DNA from: Hyphomicrobiales bacterium
Lineage (GTDB): Bacteria; Pseudomonadota; Alphaproteobacteria; Rhodospirillales; JACKKN01
Assembly: GCA_024236415.1 (NCBI GenBank)
Contig: JACKKN010000021.1
Span: 1 to 53,007 of the forward strand
Direction of reading: 5' to 3'
DNA length: 53,007 nt
A program made the position numbers and the translations under genes. Every line of letters starts with the position of its first letter. Positions within the stretch are counted from its first letter, which is position 1. The notes beneath the pieces were generated by a model. The model did no database searches and was not told the origin of the DNA. It worked only from the letters and a program-made list of their open reading frames with translations. Positions 34,434-42,929 of the stretch are shown here, piece after piece.

Positions 34434-35903
34434 ATGAACATCGCGAACTACGTTTTATACCACGCCAGGATTACGCCGGAAAAGCCGGCAATCGTCTACA
34501 CCGGCGGTGTGGCGACCTATGCCATGGTGGCGGCGGCGGTCCATGCCGCGGCGGCCCAAATCCAGCGGGCGGGCCTGGGGCCCGGAACCCTGGCCGCCAT
34601 CGACGTCCGCGACCCGTTCCGGCATATGGTGCTGATCCTGGCCCTGGAGCGGTGCGGGATCACGTCCGTTTCGGTCCAGACCACCTATGGCCTCGCGGCC
34701 TCGGGGTTGCGGCCGGCGGCGGTCATCCTCGATCGCTTCGGCGGCCCGGTCGCCGGCGCCCGGACCCTGGCCGTGGACGAGGACTGGTTCGACCTGGACC
34801 TGGCCGGCCCCGGCCCCGGCCATGAATGTCGGTCCATGGCGCCGGGGCAGTACACGCGCATCGTCCTGTCGTCGGGGACCACGGGCGTGCCGAAGGCCAT
34901 CGGCCTGACCCCCGAGGTCATGGGCCGCCGCCTGCTGGACGGCCTGTTCTGGGGCGGCGCCGGCGAGCGCACGCTGACCATCGTCGGCGTGTCGACCACC
35001 GGGTCGTTCCACCTGTTGTACGCCCTGGCCAGTGGCGGGGTGGCCTGCTTCGCCCCCAACCCGGAGGAAATCCTGCACCTGGTCCGCCTGTTCGGGATCA
35101 CCCAGATGACCGTCATGGTGGGCCAGCTGCGGGAACTGGTCAACCACCAGTCGCGACACTTCGGCGCCTGCCCGACCCTGCGCCGGGTGACCGTCGGCGG
35201 CGGGCGGCCGTCACCGGCCCTGGTCACCGAGGCCCGTGCCAGCCTGTGCAGCGAACTGCTGCTGGCCTACGGCACCACCGAGACCGGCGTGGTGGTCTAC
35301 GGCCAGGCCGGCGCGGCCGCTGCGGTCGAGGGGGCCGTCGGACACGTGGCGCCCTGGGGCCGGGTCGAGGCCGTGGACGAGACCGGCCAGGTGCTGCCGG
35401 CGGGCCGGCATGGCCGGCTGCGCCTGTGGAGCACCAAGACCGGCGAATACGTGGCTGGCCGCGCCGGGGACCGTGCCATCCTGGACCGCGACGGCTGGTT
35501 CTATCCCGGCGACATCGGCGCCGTGCACGGCGACGGCCTGGTGGCGGTGTTCGGCAAGGACGGCGAGCTGATCAACCGCGGCGGGGTGGTCGTCGCGCCG
35601 CAGTTCGTCGAGGACGTGCTGCGCGGGTACGACGGGATCCGGGACGCCGGCGTGGTCGGCGTCCAGGACGATCCCGGGCCGGTGGAGATCTGGGCCGGTG
35701 TGGTCGCCGGCGACGCCTTCGACGAATGGGCGGTCCACGATTTCTGCGCCCGGCGTCTTGGTGACATGGCGCCCGACGTGGTGGTCCTGGTCGACGCCAT
35801 TCCACGCACCGACACGGGCAAGGTCATCCGCGACCGATTGCGTGACGTCCTGCGCGCGCGCCGCGCCGGGGCGGACGACGGCGGGCCGCCGGGGTCGGCC
35901 TAG
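34434..35903 (+). CDS. AMP-binding enzyme, orphan acyl/aryl-CoA-ligase-like
   Basis: 489 residues from ATG 34434; a TTG 15 bp earlier is an alternative, and neither has a good ribosome site. ANL-superfamily motifs: IVLSSGTTGVPKAIGLT P-loop, LLAYGTTETG, GWFYPGDIGAVHGDGLVAVFGKDGELINRGGVVVAPQFVEDVLRG hinge, and PRTDTGKVIRDRLRDVL with the C-terminal Lys. The N-terminal half is shorter and less conserved than in the three ligases of the catabolic locus. It lies divergent from an outer-membrane protein gene and has no other metabolic neighbour. Possible roles are acyl-AMP ligase or priming of a secondary metabolite. The substrate is unknown. Confidence 0.8.
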   Translation: MNIANYVLYHARITPEKPAIVYTGGVATYAMVAAAVHAAAAQIQRAGLGPGTLAAIDVRDPFRHMVLILALERCGITSVSVQTTYGLAASGLRPAAVILDRFGGPVAGARTLAVDEDWFDLDLAGPGPGHECRSMAPGQYTRIVLSSGTTGVPKAIGLTPEVMGRRLLDGLFWGGAGERTLTIVGVSTTGSFHLLYALASGGVACFAPNPEEILHLVRLFGITQMTVMVGQLRELVNHQSRHFGACPTLRRVTVGGGRPSPALVTEARASLCSELLLAYGTTETGVVVYGQAGAAAAVEGAVGHVAPWGRVEAVDETGQVLPAGRHGRLRLWSTKTGEYVAGRAGDRAILDRDGWFYPGDIGAVHGDGLVAVFGKDGELINRGGVVVAPQFVEDVLRGYDGIRDAGVVGVQDDPGPVEIWAGVVAGDAFDEWAVHDFCARRLGDMAPDVVVLVDAIPRTDTGKVIRDRLRDVLRARRAGADDGGPPGSA

Positions 35904-36014
35904 CAGACGGTTTCCGTCACCCCCTGCCAGACCCGGATGGTTCTGGCGCCGTGGTAGGGCGCCGTGGCCCGGCGCAGGGGCGCGGGACCGCGCCGGCCCT
36001 GATCGGTCGGAAAT

Positions 36015-37865
36015 TCAGCTAAATCCGGCCCGGCGCAGCGCCTCGCGGTACCGATCCCGGTATTCGGGGAAGACGACCAGCGCCTGGTCCATCATCTCGT
36101 CCAGTGTGCGGTTGAAGCCCATTGCCTCCAGTTCACTGACTTCCCATTCCGCGTCCTCGATCTTGCCCGCCATGGCGAGGGAGGCGGCAAGCCATTGCCG
36201 GCTGATGACGAAGTTCGGATTGCGGTCGACGGCGATGCGAAGCTGGTCGATCGCCGCCGCATAGTCCGCGAGCATGAAGTGGGCGACCCCCAGCGCCTGA
36301 TGGTACCAGAACGGCGGTATGGGATTCACCCGCATGGCTTTCCGGATCAGCGCCTCGCTCTTCTCGGCCTGGCCGGCGAACGCATAGTAGACCCCCAGGG
36401 AGGCGTAGCCGTCGGCAAAGTTCGGGTCCAGCGTCACCGCCGTCTCGGCCTCTCGGATCGCGCGGTCGAACTGCTTGAACGCGGGCCGGGACAGGGTCCG
36501 GCCCAGGGACCAGTGGGCGTAGGGGAGGTCCGGATTCAGCGCGATCGCCTTTTCGGCCAGTTCCAATGATCGCCGGTAGGCCCCGTCCACGTCCTCGACC
36601 ATGTTGAATTCGGCCTTGAGGGAAAAGACCTGCGCCAGATGGGCGTAGGCTTCGGCGTATTCCGGGTCCAGCGCGATCGCCTTCTGGAACAGGTTCTGCG
36701 CCCTGTCCAGGGCGTCCCTGTTGAAATAGCTCTCCTGCTGGCGACCCTTCATGTACAGGTCGAATGCCTCCAGGCTGCCAGTTCCGCGGCGGGCGAGGCG
36801 TTTGGCTTCCTGGGGCGTCAGCGTGAGCGCGAGCGATTTGATGATGTGGCCCACGACCTCGTCCTGGATGGCGAACACGTCGGTCAGGTTGCGGTCGTAC
36901 CGCTCCGCCCACAGGTGCTTGCCGCTGGCGGCATCGATCAGCTGGACGTTGATGCGCAGCCGTCCGCCGGATTTGCGGACGCTGCCTTCGACCACGTGGG
37001 TCACCCCCAGGGCGCTGCCCACTTCGCGAACGTCCGGCGACCGGCCCTTGAAGGAGAACGTGGAGTTGCGGGCGATCACCGACAGGCCCGAGACCTTCGA
37101 GATGTCGGTGATCAGATCCTCGGTCAGCCCGTCGCTGAAATACTCCTGGTCCTTGTCGCCGCTGAAATTGCTGAACGGAAGGACGGCGATGGTCGGCTTG
37201 ACGGAGGGGACGGAAACGGCCGCGTCCCGTTCCCGCGGTACGGGTGCCGGCATCCACCCCCACAGGCCACCCGCGGCCAGGATCACCGCCAGCAACAGGG
37301 CAACGACCGCATACCGCAACGCGGGCCCTTTGCGCGGTGCGCCCGACCCGGCAAAGCCGGATTCCGGTGCGATCTGGTACACCCGGACGGGACGGCTGAC
37401 GTTCTTGACCTCGATTTCGCCCAGGTCCTCGAAACTCGCCGTGACACGGTTGCGGACCTGTTCGTAGATGGCGCCGGAAACGCAGATGCCGCCCGGCGGG
37501 GCCAGGGCTTCGATCCGCGCGGCGATGTTGACCCCCTCGCCGTGAATGTCCTGGCCGTCGTCGAAGATATCGCCAAGGTTGACGCCGATGCGGAACTCCA
37601 GGCCACTGCCCTGGAACCCGCGTTGCAGGGCGAGGGCACATTCGACGGTTTCGTGGATGGTGGAGAACTCGGCCAGGAACCCGTCGCCCGTCAGCTTGAC
37701 GATCCGGCCGGAGAAGCTGGCGATGGTGGGATTGATGACGCCGTCGCGGACGTTCTGCCAGGCGGCGACCGTTCCGGCGGAGTTCCGCTCGATGAGGCGT
37801 GTGTAGCCGGCCACGTCCGCGGCCAGCACGGCCGCCAATCGTTGCTGCGTGGTCTGTTCCGCCAT
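36015..37865 (-). CDS. Class III adenylate cyclase with FlgO/TolB-like and TPR domains
   Basis: 616 residues. Residues 1-165: class III nucleotide cyclase with metal-binding Asp17 (LAADVAGYTRLI) and Asp61 (KLTGDGFLAEF), and the transition-state Asn113/Arg117 pair in GEGVNIAARIEALA, all intact. One membrane helix lies at about 184-205 (YAVVALLLAVILAAGGLWGWM). Residues 225-360 are a TolB/FlgO-like region (IAVLPFSNFSGDKDQEYFSDGLTEDLITDISKVSGLSVIARNSTF). From about 365 come TPR-like helical pairs (AYAHLAQVFSLK, YAHWSLGRTLSR, GYASLGVYYAFAGQ). The cyclase would be cytosolic and the TPR part periplasmic. This architecture is common in rhizobia and relatives; the signal is unknown. It stands alone. 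Confidence 0.9.
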   Translation of the reverse strand: MAEQTTQQRLAAVLAADVAGYTRLIERNSAGTVAAWQNVRDGVINPTIASFSGRIVKLTGDGFLAEFSTIHETVECALALQRGFQGSGLEFRIGVNLGDIFDDGQDIHGEGVNIAARIEALAPPGGICVSGAIYEQVRNRVTASFEDLGEIEVKNVSRPVRVYQIAPESGFAGSGAPRKGPALRYAVVALLLAVILAAGGLWGWMPAPVPRERDAAVSVPSVKPTIAVLPFSNFSGDKDQEYFSDGLTEDLITDISKVSGLSVIARNSTFSFKGRSPDVREVGSALGVTHVVEGSVRKSGGRLRINVQLIDAASGKHLWAERYDRNLTDVFAIQDEVVGHIIKSLALTLTPQEAKRLARRGTGSLEAFDLYMKGRQQESYFNRDALDRAQNLFQKAIALDPEYAEAYAHLAQVFSLKAEFNMVEDVDGAYRRSLELAEKAIALNPDLPYAHWSLGRTLSRPAFKQFDRAIREAETAVTLDPNFADGYASLGVYYAFAGQAEKSEALIRKAMRVNPIPPFWYHQALGVAHFMLADYAAAIDQLRIAVDRNPNFVISRQWLAASLAMAGKIEDAEWEVSELEAMGFNRTLDEMMDQALVVFPEYRDRYREALRRAGFS

Positions 37866-37975
37866 CGAGCCTCCCGCGACGCCTGCCGGGCGGGGCGCAT
37901 AGGCCCCTAATCAAGGCTCAAGATATAGCAACTATTCCGGAACCGTTCACCCAAGACGGACCCGAAGCAGGGTGC

Positions 37976-38467
37976 CTAGGCCACCACGTCGGTGGGGGCG
38001 GCGATGCGTTTCAGGACGGTCAGGATGCGCTGGGTGCGGTTGACCCGTTCGGGATCGCTGTTGTGTCCGCGCTCGAAGACCAGCTTCTCCTCCCACTCGG
38101 TAATGAAGTCGCGGGGCCGGTCGGGCTCCGCCTTCTTGCCGGTGAGGGCGCCGATGGTCTGGTCGTAGTCCGGGTGCAGTTCGGGTTGGAAGGCGAGCTG
38201 GGCGTAGTCGTCGTAGGCCAGCACCCCGGCCATGTACAGGTCCATGCTCAGGTCGGCCATGCCCCGGGGGCTCAGGTTGCGCACGTCCAGGCCGGGCGCC
38301 GGCCCGGCCAGGGACACGCCGCTGCCGGCGCTGCCGGTGGCGCCGGCGTCCTCGATCCCGGTGGTGGCCGGCACCTTGGCCGGACGGGCCGGCACCAGCG
38401 ACCGGTCCTGGGCCAGGCGGTGGGCCTCGGCGTTGGTGGGCTGCGGGATCAGGTTCTCGATGCGCAT
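37976..38467 (-). CDS. Conserved-looking unknown protein, 163 residues
   Basis: Not recognised. Starts at ATG 38467 (MRIENLIPQPTNAEAHRL). The first 60 residues are Pro/Ala/Gly-rich and probably disordered. A compact, polar second half begins at LDVRNLSPRGMADLSMDLYMAGVLAYDDYAQLAFQPELHPDYDQTIGALTG and ends in a charged helix region (ITEWEEKLVFERG). No signal peptide or membrane segment is seen. It lies 16 bp downstream of the canonical GGDEF gene on the same strand, so the two are probably co-transcribed. Motility or surface-related function is only a guess from the company of c-di-GMP genes. Confidence 0.75.
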   Translation of the reverse strand: MRIENLIPQPTNAEAHRLAQDRSLVPARPAKVPATTGIEDAGATGSAGSGVSLAGPAPGLDVRNLSPRGMADLSMDLYMAGVLAYDDYAQLAFQPELHPDYDQTIGALTGKKAEPDRPRDFITEWEEKLVFERGHNSDPERVNRTQRILTVLKRIAAPTDVVA

Positions 38468-38483
38468 GGCGCCCGGGTTCCGG

Positions 38484-39188
38484 TCAGACAGCCGCGGACA
38501 GGGCGGCGCCGCGGTCGCGCTTTTGGCGGTACATGGCGTCGTCGGCGCCGGCCAGGATCGCCTCGGCGTGCTCCTGTGGCGCCACCCGGCGGGTGCCCAG
38601 GCTGGCGCGGACCCGGATGGTCCGGCCGCCGTGGGCGACCACGGCGTTGTTCAGCACCGCGTCCAGCCGCGCCACCTGGGCCCGGGCGCCGCCGTCGTCC
38701 ATGTCGCCGTCACGGGTCAGCAGCACCGCGAACTCGTCGCCGCCAAGGCGCCCGACGCAGTCGCCGGCGCGCACGTTGTCGGCCAGCAGGGCCGCCACGT
38801 GGCGCAGCACCGCGTCGCCGGCGGCATGGCCGCAGGCGTCGTTGACGGCCTTGAACCCGTCCAGGTCGATGTACACCAGCACCGCATCGCCGCCGGCGCG
38901 CCCGGCGGCGGCCAGGGTGCGCTGCAGTTCGGCCAGGAACCCGCGGCGGTTCAGCAGGCCGGTCAGCTCGTCGGTCAGGGCCAGGTCGCGCAGGCGGCCC
39001 ACCTGGTCCAGCAGCTCGGCCAGGCGCCGTTCGGCCTCGCGGGCGCCCCGCAGGGCGCGGGCGGCGGCGGCACGGCGGCGCGGGCCGTCATCCTGCTCCA
39101 GGGCGCGCAGCAGGTCGGCGACGCGGGCCACCAGGTCGGTGTGGCTGGTGCCGTCCTCGACCAGCGGCAGCAGCAGGTTGCAGTCCAT
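38484..39188 (-). CDS. Diguanylate cyclase (canonical GGDEF)
   Basis: 234 residues from ATG 39188 (MDCNLLLPLVEDG); a longer frame to 39290 adds a hydrophobic stretch without a ribosome site. After a coiled N-terminus (30-70) comes a complete GGDEF domain: LTDELTGLLNRRGFLAELQ, VYIDLDGFKAVNDACGHAAGD, VGRLGGDEFAVLL with GGDEF at 149-153, and the I-site Arg140-Ala-Gly-Asp143 five residues before it. It should make c-di-GMP from GTP and be inhibited by its product. There is no sensory domain apart from the coiled helix. In contrast, the other GGDEF protein at 32751 has a damaged site. Confidence 0.9.
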   Translation of the reverse strand: MDCNLLLPLVEDGTSHTDLVARVADLLRALEQDDGPRRRAAAARALRGAREAERRLAELLDQVGRLRDLALTDELTGLLNRRGFLAELQRTLAAAGRAGGDAVLVYIDLDGFKAVNDACGHAAGDAVLRHVAALLADNVRAGDCVGRLGGDEFAVLLTRDGDMDDGGARAQVARLDAVLNNAVVAHGGRTIRVRASLGTRRVAPQEHAEAILAGADDAMYRQKRDRGAALSAAV

Positions 39189-39407
39189 TTCCACGGTGTC
39201 GTCCCTTTTCCTTGGTGCGCCGGGCCGGCCGCCAGGGTCTGGCGAGACCCGGGCCCCCAGGAAGATCAGCAAGGGCCATGCCATCAGCAAAACACGTAAT
39301 ATCAGGTGGTTAACAATTGCTTAAGCGGGGCAGAATCGGCCGGGTCGGCAATATTTGCCGACCGCGCGGCCATGGACAGGGCCGGCCATGGGTCGTAAGC
39401 TGCGCCC

Positions 39408-40211
39408 ATGAGGACCTTCGCCCTGTTTGCCACCGTGGTGTTGGTGTGGGCAGCCGCGGTGTCGCCTGGGGCGGCCGGGGGAATGCGGCCGCACCTGGCC
39501 ATCTACGAGATGTCCCTGCGCAGCGCGTCGTCGGGGTCTGGGCTGGTCGATGCCCGGGGCCTGATGGAGTACAAGTTCGCCGACGGTTGTGACGGCTGGG
39601 CGGTGGAAAGCCGCTCGATCCTTCGCCTGCAGTATGACGAGGGCCCGGAACTGGAAAGCAGCTGGTCCTTCGCAAGCTGGGAGGCCAAGGACGGGCTCAG
39701 CTACCGGTTCCGCATGCAGACGGTGCGCAACGGCCAGAAGGTGGAGGACCTGTCGGGGCAGGCCGCCATGGGCGCGCCCGGGCAGTCCGGGTCGGCGGTG
39801 TTCGAGCGCCCCGACGGCCGCCAGCTTGCCCTCGCCGCCGGCACCCTGTTCCCGACCCAGCACGTGGCCGAACTGATCGAACGCGCCAAGTCGGGCGACA
39901 AGCAGGTCGGCCGCATGGTGTTCGACGGGGCCTCCCTGGACAATCCCTATCTGGTCAGCGCGTTCATCGCGCCGCCCCGGGACGACACGGCCAAGGAGCT
40001 CGAGGCCCGCTTCAAGCTGCCGCCCAGCCCGTTGTGGCCCATGCGCCTGGCCTTCTTTCCGGCCACCAGCCGCCAGGCCGGGCCCGAATTCGAGATGTCC
40101 GTGGACTACCGCGCCGACGGCATCGGCGGCAGCATCGTCCAGGTCTTCGACGAGTTCTCGCTGATCCTGCAACCCAACCGCATCGAGCTGCTGCCCAAGC
40201 CCGATTGCTGA
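39408..40211 (+). CDS. eipB: EipB-like periplasmic envelope-integrity protein (DUF1849)
   Basis: 267 residues. A signal peptide is at 1-24 (RTFALFATVVLVWAAAVSPGAAGG). The DUF1849 beta-spiral signature follows: RPHLAIYEMSLRSASSGSGLVDARGLMEYKFADGCDGWAVESRSILRLQY and a final DEFSLILQPNRIELLPKPDC. Two Cys remain in the mature protein, Cys61 and the very last residue Cys267; Brucella EipB has a matching disulfide between a DGC-type Cys and one near its C-terminus. The family is restricted to alphaproteobacteria and is needed for cell-envelope stability together with TPR proteins. It is divergent from the leftward c-di-GMP genes and convergent with the kinase gene. Confidence 0.88.
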   Translation: MRTFALFATVVLVWAAAVSPGAAGGMRPHLAIYEMSLRSASSGSGLVDARGLMEYKFADGCDGWAVESRSILRLQYDEGPELESSWSFASWEAKDGLSYRFRMQTVRNGQKVEDLSGQAAMGAPGQSGSAVFERPDGRQLALAAGTLFPTQHVAELIERAKSGDKQVGRMVFDGASLDNPYLVSAFIAPPRDDTAKELEARFKLPPSPLWPMRLAFFPATSRQAGPEFEMSVDYRADGIGGSIVQVFDEFSLILQPNRIELLPKPDC

Positions 40212-40212
40212 A

Positions 40213-41085
40213 TCAGGCCGGCGGCCACAGCCAGGCGGCGCCGCGCACGCCGCTGGAATCGCCGTGGCGGTTGCGCAGCAGCGGCGTGTCCACGGAATCG
40301 GAGAAGGTCCAGCCCTGCCACAGGCCGGGCACCTCGGCGTACAGGCGGTCCAGGTTCGACAGGCCGCCGCCCAGGACGATGGCGTCGGGGTCCAGGATGT
40401 TGATGACATGGGCCAGGGCCCGGGCCAGGCGTTCGACATAGCGGTCCAGGGCCGGGTCGTCGTCGGCGATGTCCTGGGCCCGGGTCACGGAACCGTGGTC
40501 CCGCGCCAGCCCGGGGCCCGACAGGAAGGTCTCGATGCAGCCCGACCGACCGCAGTAGCAGGGCGGCCCCGGGCGCTCGTCGTCGCCGGGCCAGGGCAGG
40601 GGGTTGTGGCCCCATTCCCCGGCGATGGCGTTGCGCCCGGTCAGGGCCCGGCCGTCGATGGCGATGCCGCCGCCCACCCCGGTACCCAGGATGACCCCGA
40701 ACACCACCCCGTGGCCGGCGGCGGCGCCGTCCACGGCCTCGGACACGGCGAAGCAGTTGGCGTCGTTGGCCAGGCGCACGGGCCGGCCCAGGGCCTGGGC
40801 CAGGTCGCGGTCCAGGGCCTCGCCAATCAGGCAGGTGGAGTTGGCGTTCTTGACCCGGCCGGATGCCGGCGACAGGGTGCCGGGGATGCCCACGCCGACG
40901 CTGGCGCCGGGCGAGGTTCCCGCTTCCAGGCCGCGCACCAGGCCGGCGACGGCGGCCACCGTGGCGGCGTAGTCGCCGGCCGGGGTGGGCACCCGGCGGC
41001 GCGCCAGTTCGTGGCCGTCGCCGTCCAGGACGATGCCCTCGATCTTGGTGCCGCCCAGGTCGATGCCGATGCGTGTATGGGCCAT
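40213..41085 (-). CDS. ROK-family sugar kinase (fructokinase/N-acetylglucosamine kinase-like)
   Basis: 290 residues from MAHTRIGIDLGGTKIEGIVLDGDG at 41085, with GGGGGA upstream. ATP-binding DLGGTK, then GVGIPGTLSPASGRVKNANSTCL, RLANDANCFAVSEA with the catalytic Asp, ILGTGVGGGIAIDG, and the ROK zinc site GEWGHNPLP...CYCGRSGCIETFLSGPG. It phosphorylates a hexose in the cytosol; similarity to Mak-type fructokinases and NagK cannot be separated here. It is a single-gene unit separated from the upstream minus-strand gene by a strong terminator at 41099-41131. Its stop lies 1 bp from that of the convergent eipB-like gene. Confidence 0.88.
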   Translation of the reverse strand: MAHTRIGIDLGGTKIEGIVLDGDGHELARRRVPTPAGDYAATVAAVAGLVRGLEAGTSPGASVGVGIPGTLSPASGRVKNANSTCLIGEALDRDLAQALGRPVRLANDANCFAVSEAVDGAAAGHGVVFGVILGTGVGGGIAIDGRALTGRNAIAGEWGHNPLPWPGDDERPGPPCYCGRSGCIETFLSGPGLARDHGSVTRAQDIADDDPALDRYVERLARALAHVINILDPDAIVLGGGLSNLDRLYAEVPGLWQGWTFSDSVDTPLLRNRHGDSSGVRGAAWLWPPA

Positions 41086-41098
41086 GGGGTCCCCCACA

Positions 41099-41131
41099 GA
41101 AAAACCCGCCCGTCGAGTGTAACGGGCGGGT
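41099..41131 (-). terminator. Rho-independent terminator after the 41185-41511 gene
   Basis: A perfect 10-bp stem, ACCCGCCCGT with ACGGGCGGGT (41104-41113/41122-41131), 8-nt loop, then TTTTT on the minus strand. It lies 53 bp after the stop at 41185 and before the sugar kinase gene. Confidence 0.8.
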
Positions 41132-41184
41132 CTCCCTGAATCGAGTGCGGGCCGGCCGCGGCCCGGACTCAGAAGTATTTCGGG

Positions 41185-41511
41185 TTAGTCCAGGGGCCGG
41201 TCGCCATGGTGGAAGCGGCCCTTGATGAAGCGGGCGCGGGGAAAGGCCGCATCGCGCGGGCGCTCGGTGGGGCAGACGGCCAGCACGTCGTAGCCGGCGA
41301 ACAGGTGTTCGGCGGCGCTGCGCGCGGCCGCCTCCGACGGGGCCTGCAGCACCTCCACGTGGACCTGCTCGGGGGTGTCCGGCGCCGCGTAGAGGACCGA
41401 GAAGGGTTCCAGCCGCCCCCGCCGCCGGGGTGCGTGTTCATGGTCCAGGTGGTGTTCGATGGCGGTGGTCTGGGCTGTTTCCGGCGCCGCAGTGGCCGTC
41501 TTGTTCGGCAT
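41185..41511 (-). CDS. Unknown small protein, 108 residues
   Basis: Not recognised. The first 35 residues are Ala/Thr/His-rich (EHHLDHEHAPRRRGR) and probably flexible. The rest looks like a small alpha/beta domain: FSVLYAAPDTPEQVHVEVLQAPSEAAARSAAEHLFAGYDVLAVCPTERPRDAAFPRARFIKGRFHHGD. A His-rich start could bind metal, but this is unproven. No export signal. It has a clear dedicated terminator, which supports it as a real gene, and codon use follows its neighbours. Confidence 0.65.
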   Translation of the reverse strand: MPNKTATAAPETAQTTAIEHHLDHEHAPRRRGRLEPFSVLYAAPDTPEQVHVEVLQAPSEAAARSAAEHLFAGYDVLAVCPTERPRDAAFPRARFIKGRFHHGDRPLD

Positions 41512-42037
41512 GACGTTCTATCCCTTGCCCGTTGGCGGAGCCTGCACCCCGCAGAGGGTTCCGGAATCCGGGCGGACGCGATCAGATCTTCCCTGCCGCG
41601 CCCCTTTCGCCAGCGTGATGCCGTTCCCCTCGCTCCCCGGATGCTTTCCGCCGCGCTTTCCCTGTTGCACCGTCTTTGCGAGCCGGGCGGGCGCAAATAC
41701 ATCCAACTGAATTCATAGTAGATATAGATTTAGCATGATGTCAAATGAAGAAATACCCCATGTTGTGGGTGCCACATCATCTTGCGGTCTTTCCGAGGAG
41801 CGGGCCTTTTGATGGTGGAACGACGGGGAGTCAGGAACCCGTTGCCGGCGTTTTGCTTGACTCGGCCCGGTTCGGGGCCACCGCCGTGTCGGGGCAACAT
41901 ATAGCGACTTTCGGCATATTTCCTACTACTTGTAGTGCCTCCGTTGTGTCCTTGCGAAGTAAGACTCCCTTAACCGCTTGCCGGGCACAATGGCCGATCC
42001 GCGGTGCGCGGCGGGGATCGGCATGGGAGGAACTGGG
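41512..42037. other. Intergenic region, no supported gene
   Basis: Lower GC than its surroundings. An open frame from 41745 to 42041 has codon use unlike the neighbours and no recognisable product. Seen: an AT-rich stretch near 41705-41740 that may hold divergent promoters, and a short inverted repeat ACTAC-TT-GTAGT near 41925-41940. No terminator or RNA gene was identified. Confidence 0.4.
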
Positions 42038-42787
42038 GTGAGCCGTTTGCAGGGACTGACGCCGGACGGCCTGAAGGTGGCCATGGGCATCAAGGACAGT
42101 TACCGCACGGGGCAGCCCATCTGCCTGCCCGGCCACGACGCGCGCATCCTGACACCCGAGAACCTGCTGAACCACGACCTGCACCTGGACGGGTTCGAGG
42201 ACCCGCTGCCCCTTGCCATGGTGGCGGCGCGCGACCCGGAATCGCCCATGGCCCTGGCCGCGGCGGCGCGCATGAGCCCGCTGGCCGGGCGCGAGCCCCT
42301 GGTGGCCGGCGTGTTCGCCATCATGGGCGAAAAGACCAAGCACCCCCTGGTGCGCAGCTGCGTCGACCTGGTCACCGAGCACGACTTCAACCCCCTGGCC
42401 ATCGCCGAGCTGCGCCGCCGCGCCAACGGGATCATCGTCACCACCCGCCAGCAGTACACCCAGGCCCTGCGCCAAAACCTGCGCGCCCTGCTGGACGGCA
42501 CCGTGGCGCCGCGCGAGTTCGTGCGCGAGTTCTTCGAACTGACCGAGGCCGGCAACCTGCGCGCCGACATCCGCAAGAAGCTGGTTCTGAGCCTGCTGCT
42601 GTCCGAGAACGTGCGCCCCAGCGTCAAGTTCCTGTTCCTGGAAAACTTCGCCCGGTTCCCGCGCGCGGTGCGCCTGGCCATCATTTCGGCGGTGCTGAAG
42701 GCCGAGCCCGGCCACCACATCCAGATGATCCGCGACGAGCTGCGCTGGATGGTGGCCCAGGGGCGGATGCAGAAGAAAGCCCACTGA
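42038..42787 (+). CDS. Unknown protein, 249 residues
   Basis: Not recognised. Chosen start is the GTG at 42038 because GGGAGG lies seven bases upstream; an ATG 15 bp earlier overlaps that site. The protein starts SRLQGLTPDGLKVAMGIKDSYRTGQPI and is largely helical in appearance: MVAARDPESPMALAAAARMSPLAGREPLVAGVFAIMG, LVTEHDFNPLAIAELRRRANGIIVTTRQQYTQALRQNLRALLDG, FVREFFELTEAGNLRADIRKKLVLSLLLSE. No signal peptide, membrane segment or catalytic motif stands out. Codon use is typical of the neighbourhood, so it is certainly coding. It precedes the operator-D promoter of the metallo-hydrolase but is a separate unit. Confidence 0.75.
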   Translation: MSRLQGLTPDGLKVAMGIKDSYRTGQPICLPGHDARILTPENLLNHDLHLDGFEDPLPLAMVAARDPESPMALAAAARMSPLAGREPLVAGVFAIMGEKTKHPLVRSCVDLVTEHDFNPLAIAELRRRANGIIVTTRQQYTQALRQNLRALLDGTVAPREFVREFFELTEAGNLRADIRKKLVLSLLLSENVRPSVKFLFLENFARFPRAVRLAIISAVLKAEPGHHIQMIRDELRWMVAQGRMQKKAH

Positions 42788-42824
42788 CCGCGCGCCGCCA
42801 GAACGCGGCCTTGACGCTTTTCCC

Positions 42825-42880
42825 TTGAGCCTGCGGGCCGACTGGCCTATGGCTAGGGCAGTTTTCGTTCGCATGCGAAC
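42825..42880 (+). promoter_or_regulatory. Promoter with shared palindromic operator, copy D
   Basis: GTTCGCATGCGAAC (42867-42880) is a perfect 14-bp palindrome and the best copy of the shared operator. A promoter TTGAGC (42825-42830), 17 bp, TATGGC (42848-42853) would start transcription near 42860, placing the operator at about +8 to +21, where a repressor blocks elongation. Confidence 0.62.
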
Positions 42881-42929
42881 TTAATCGTGGCCCGGCACCG
42901 GCCGGGCCGGCCCCAGGGGATCCGCCGCC

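Noticed and set aside
41745..42041. 98-codon frame in the 41512-42037 gap
   Set aside because: Codon use differs from neighbours, with no motif or ribosome site of note.
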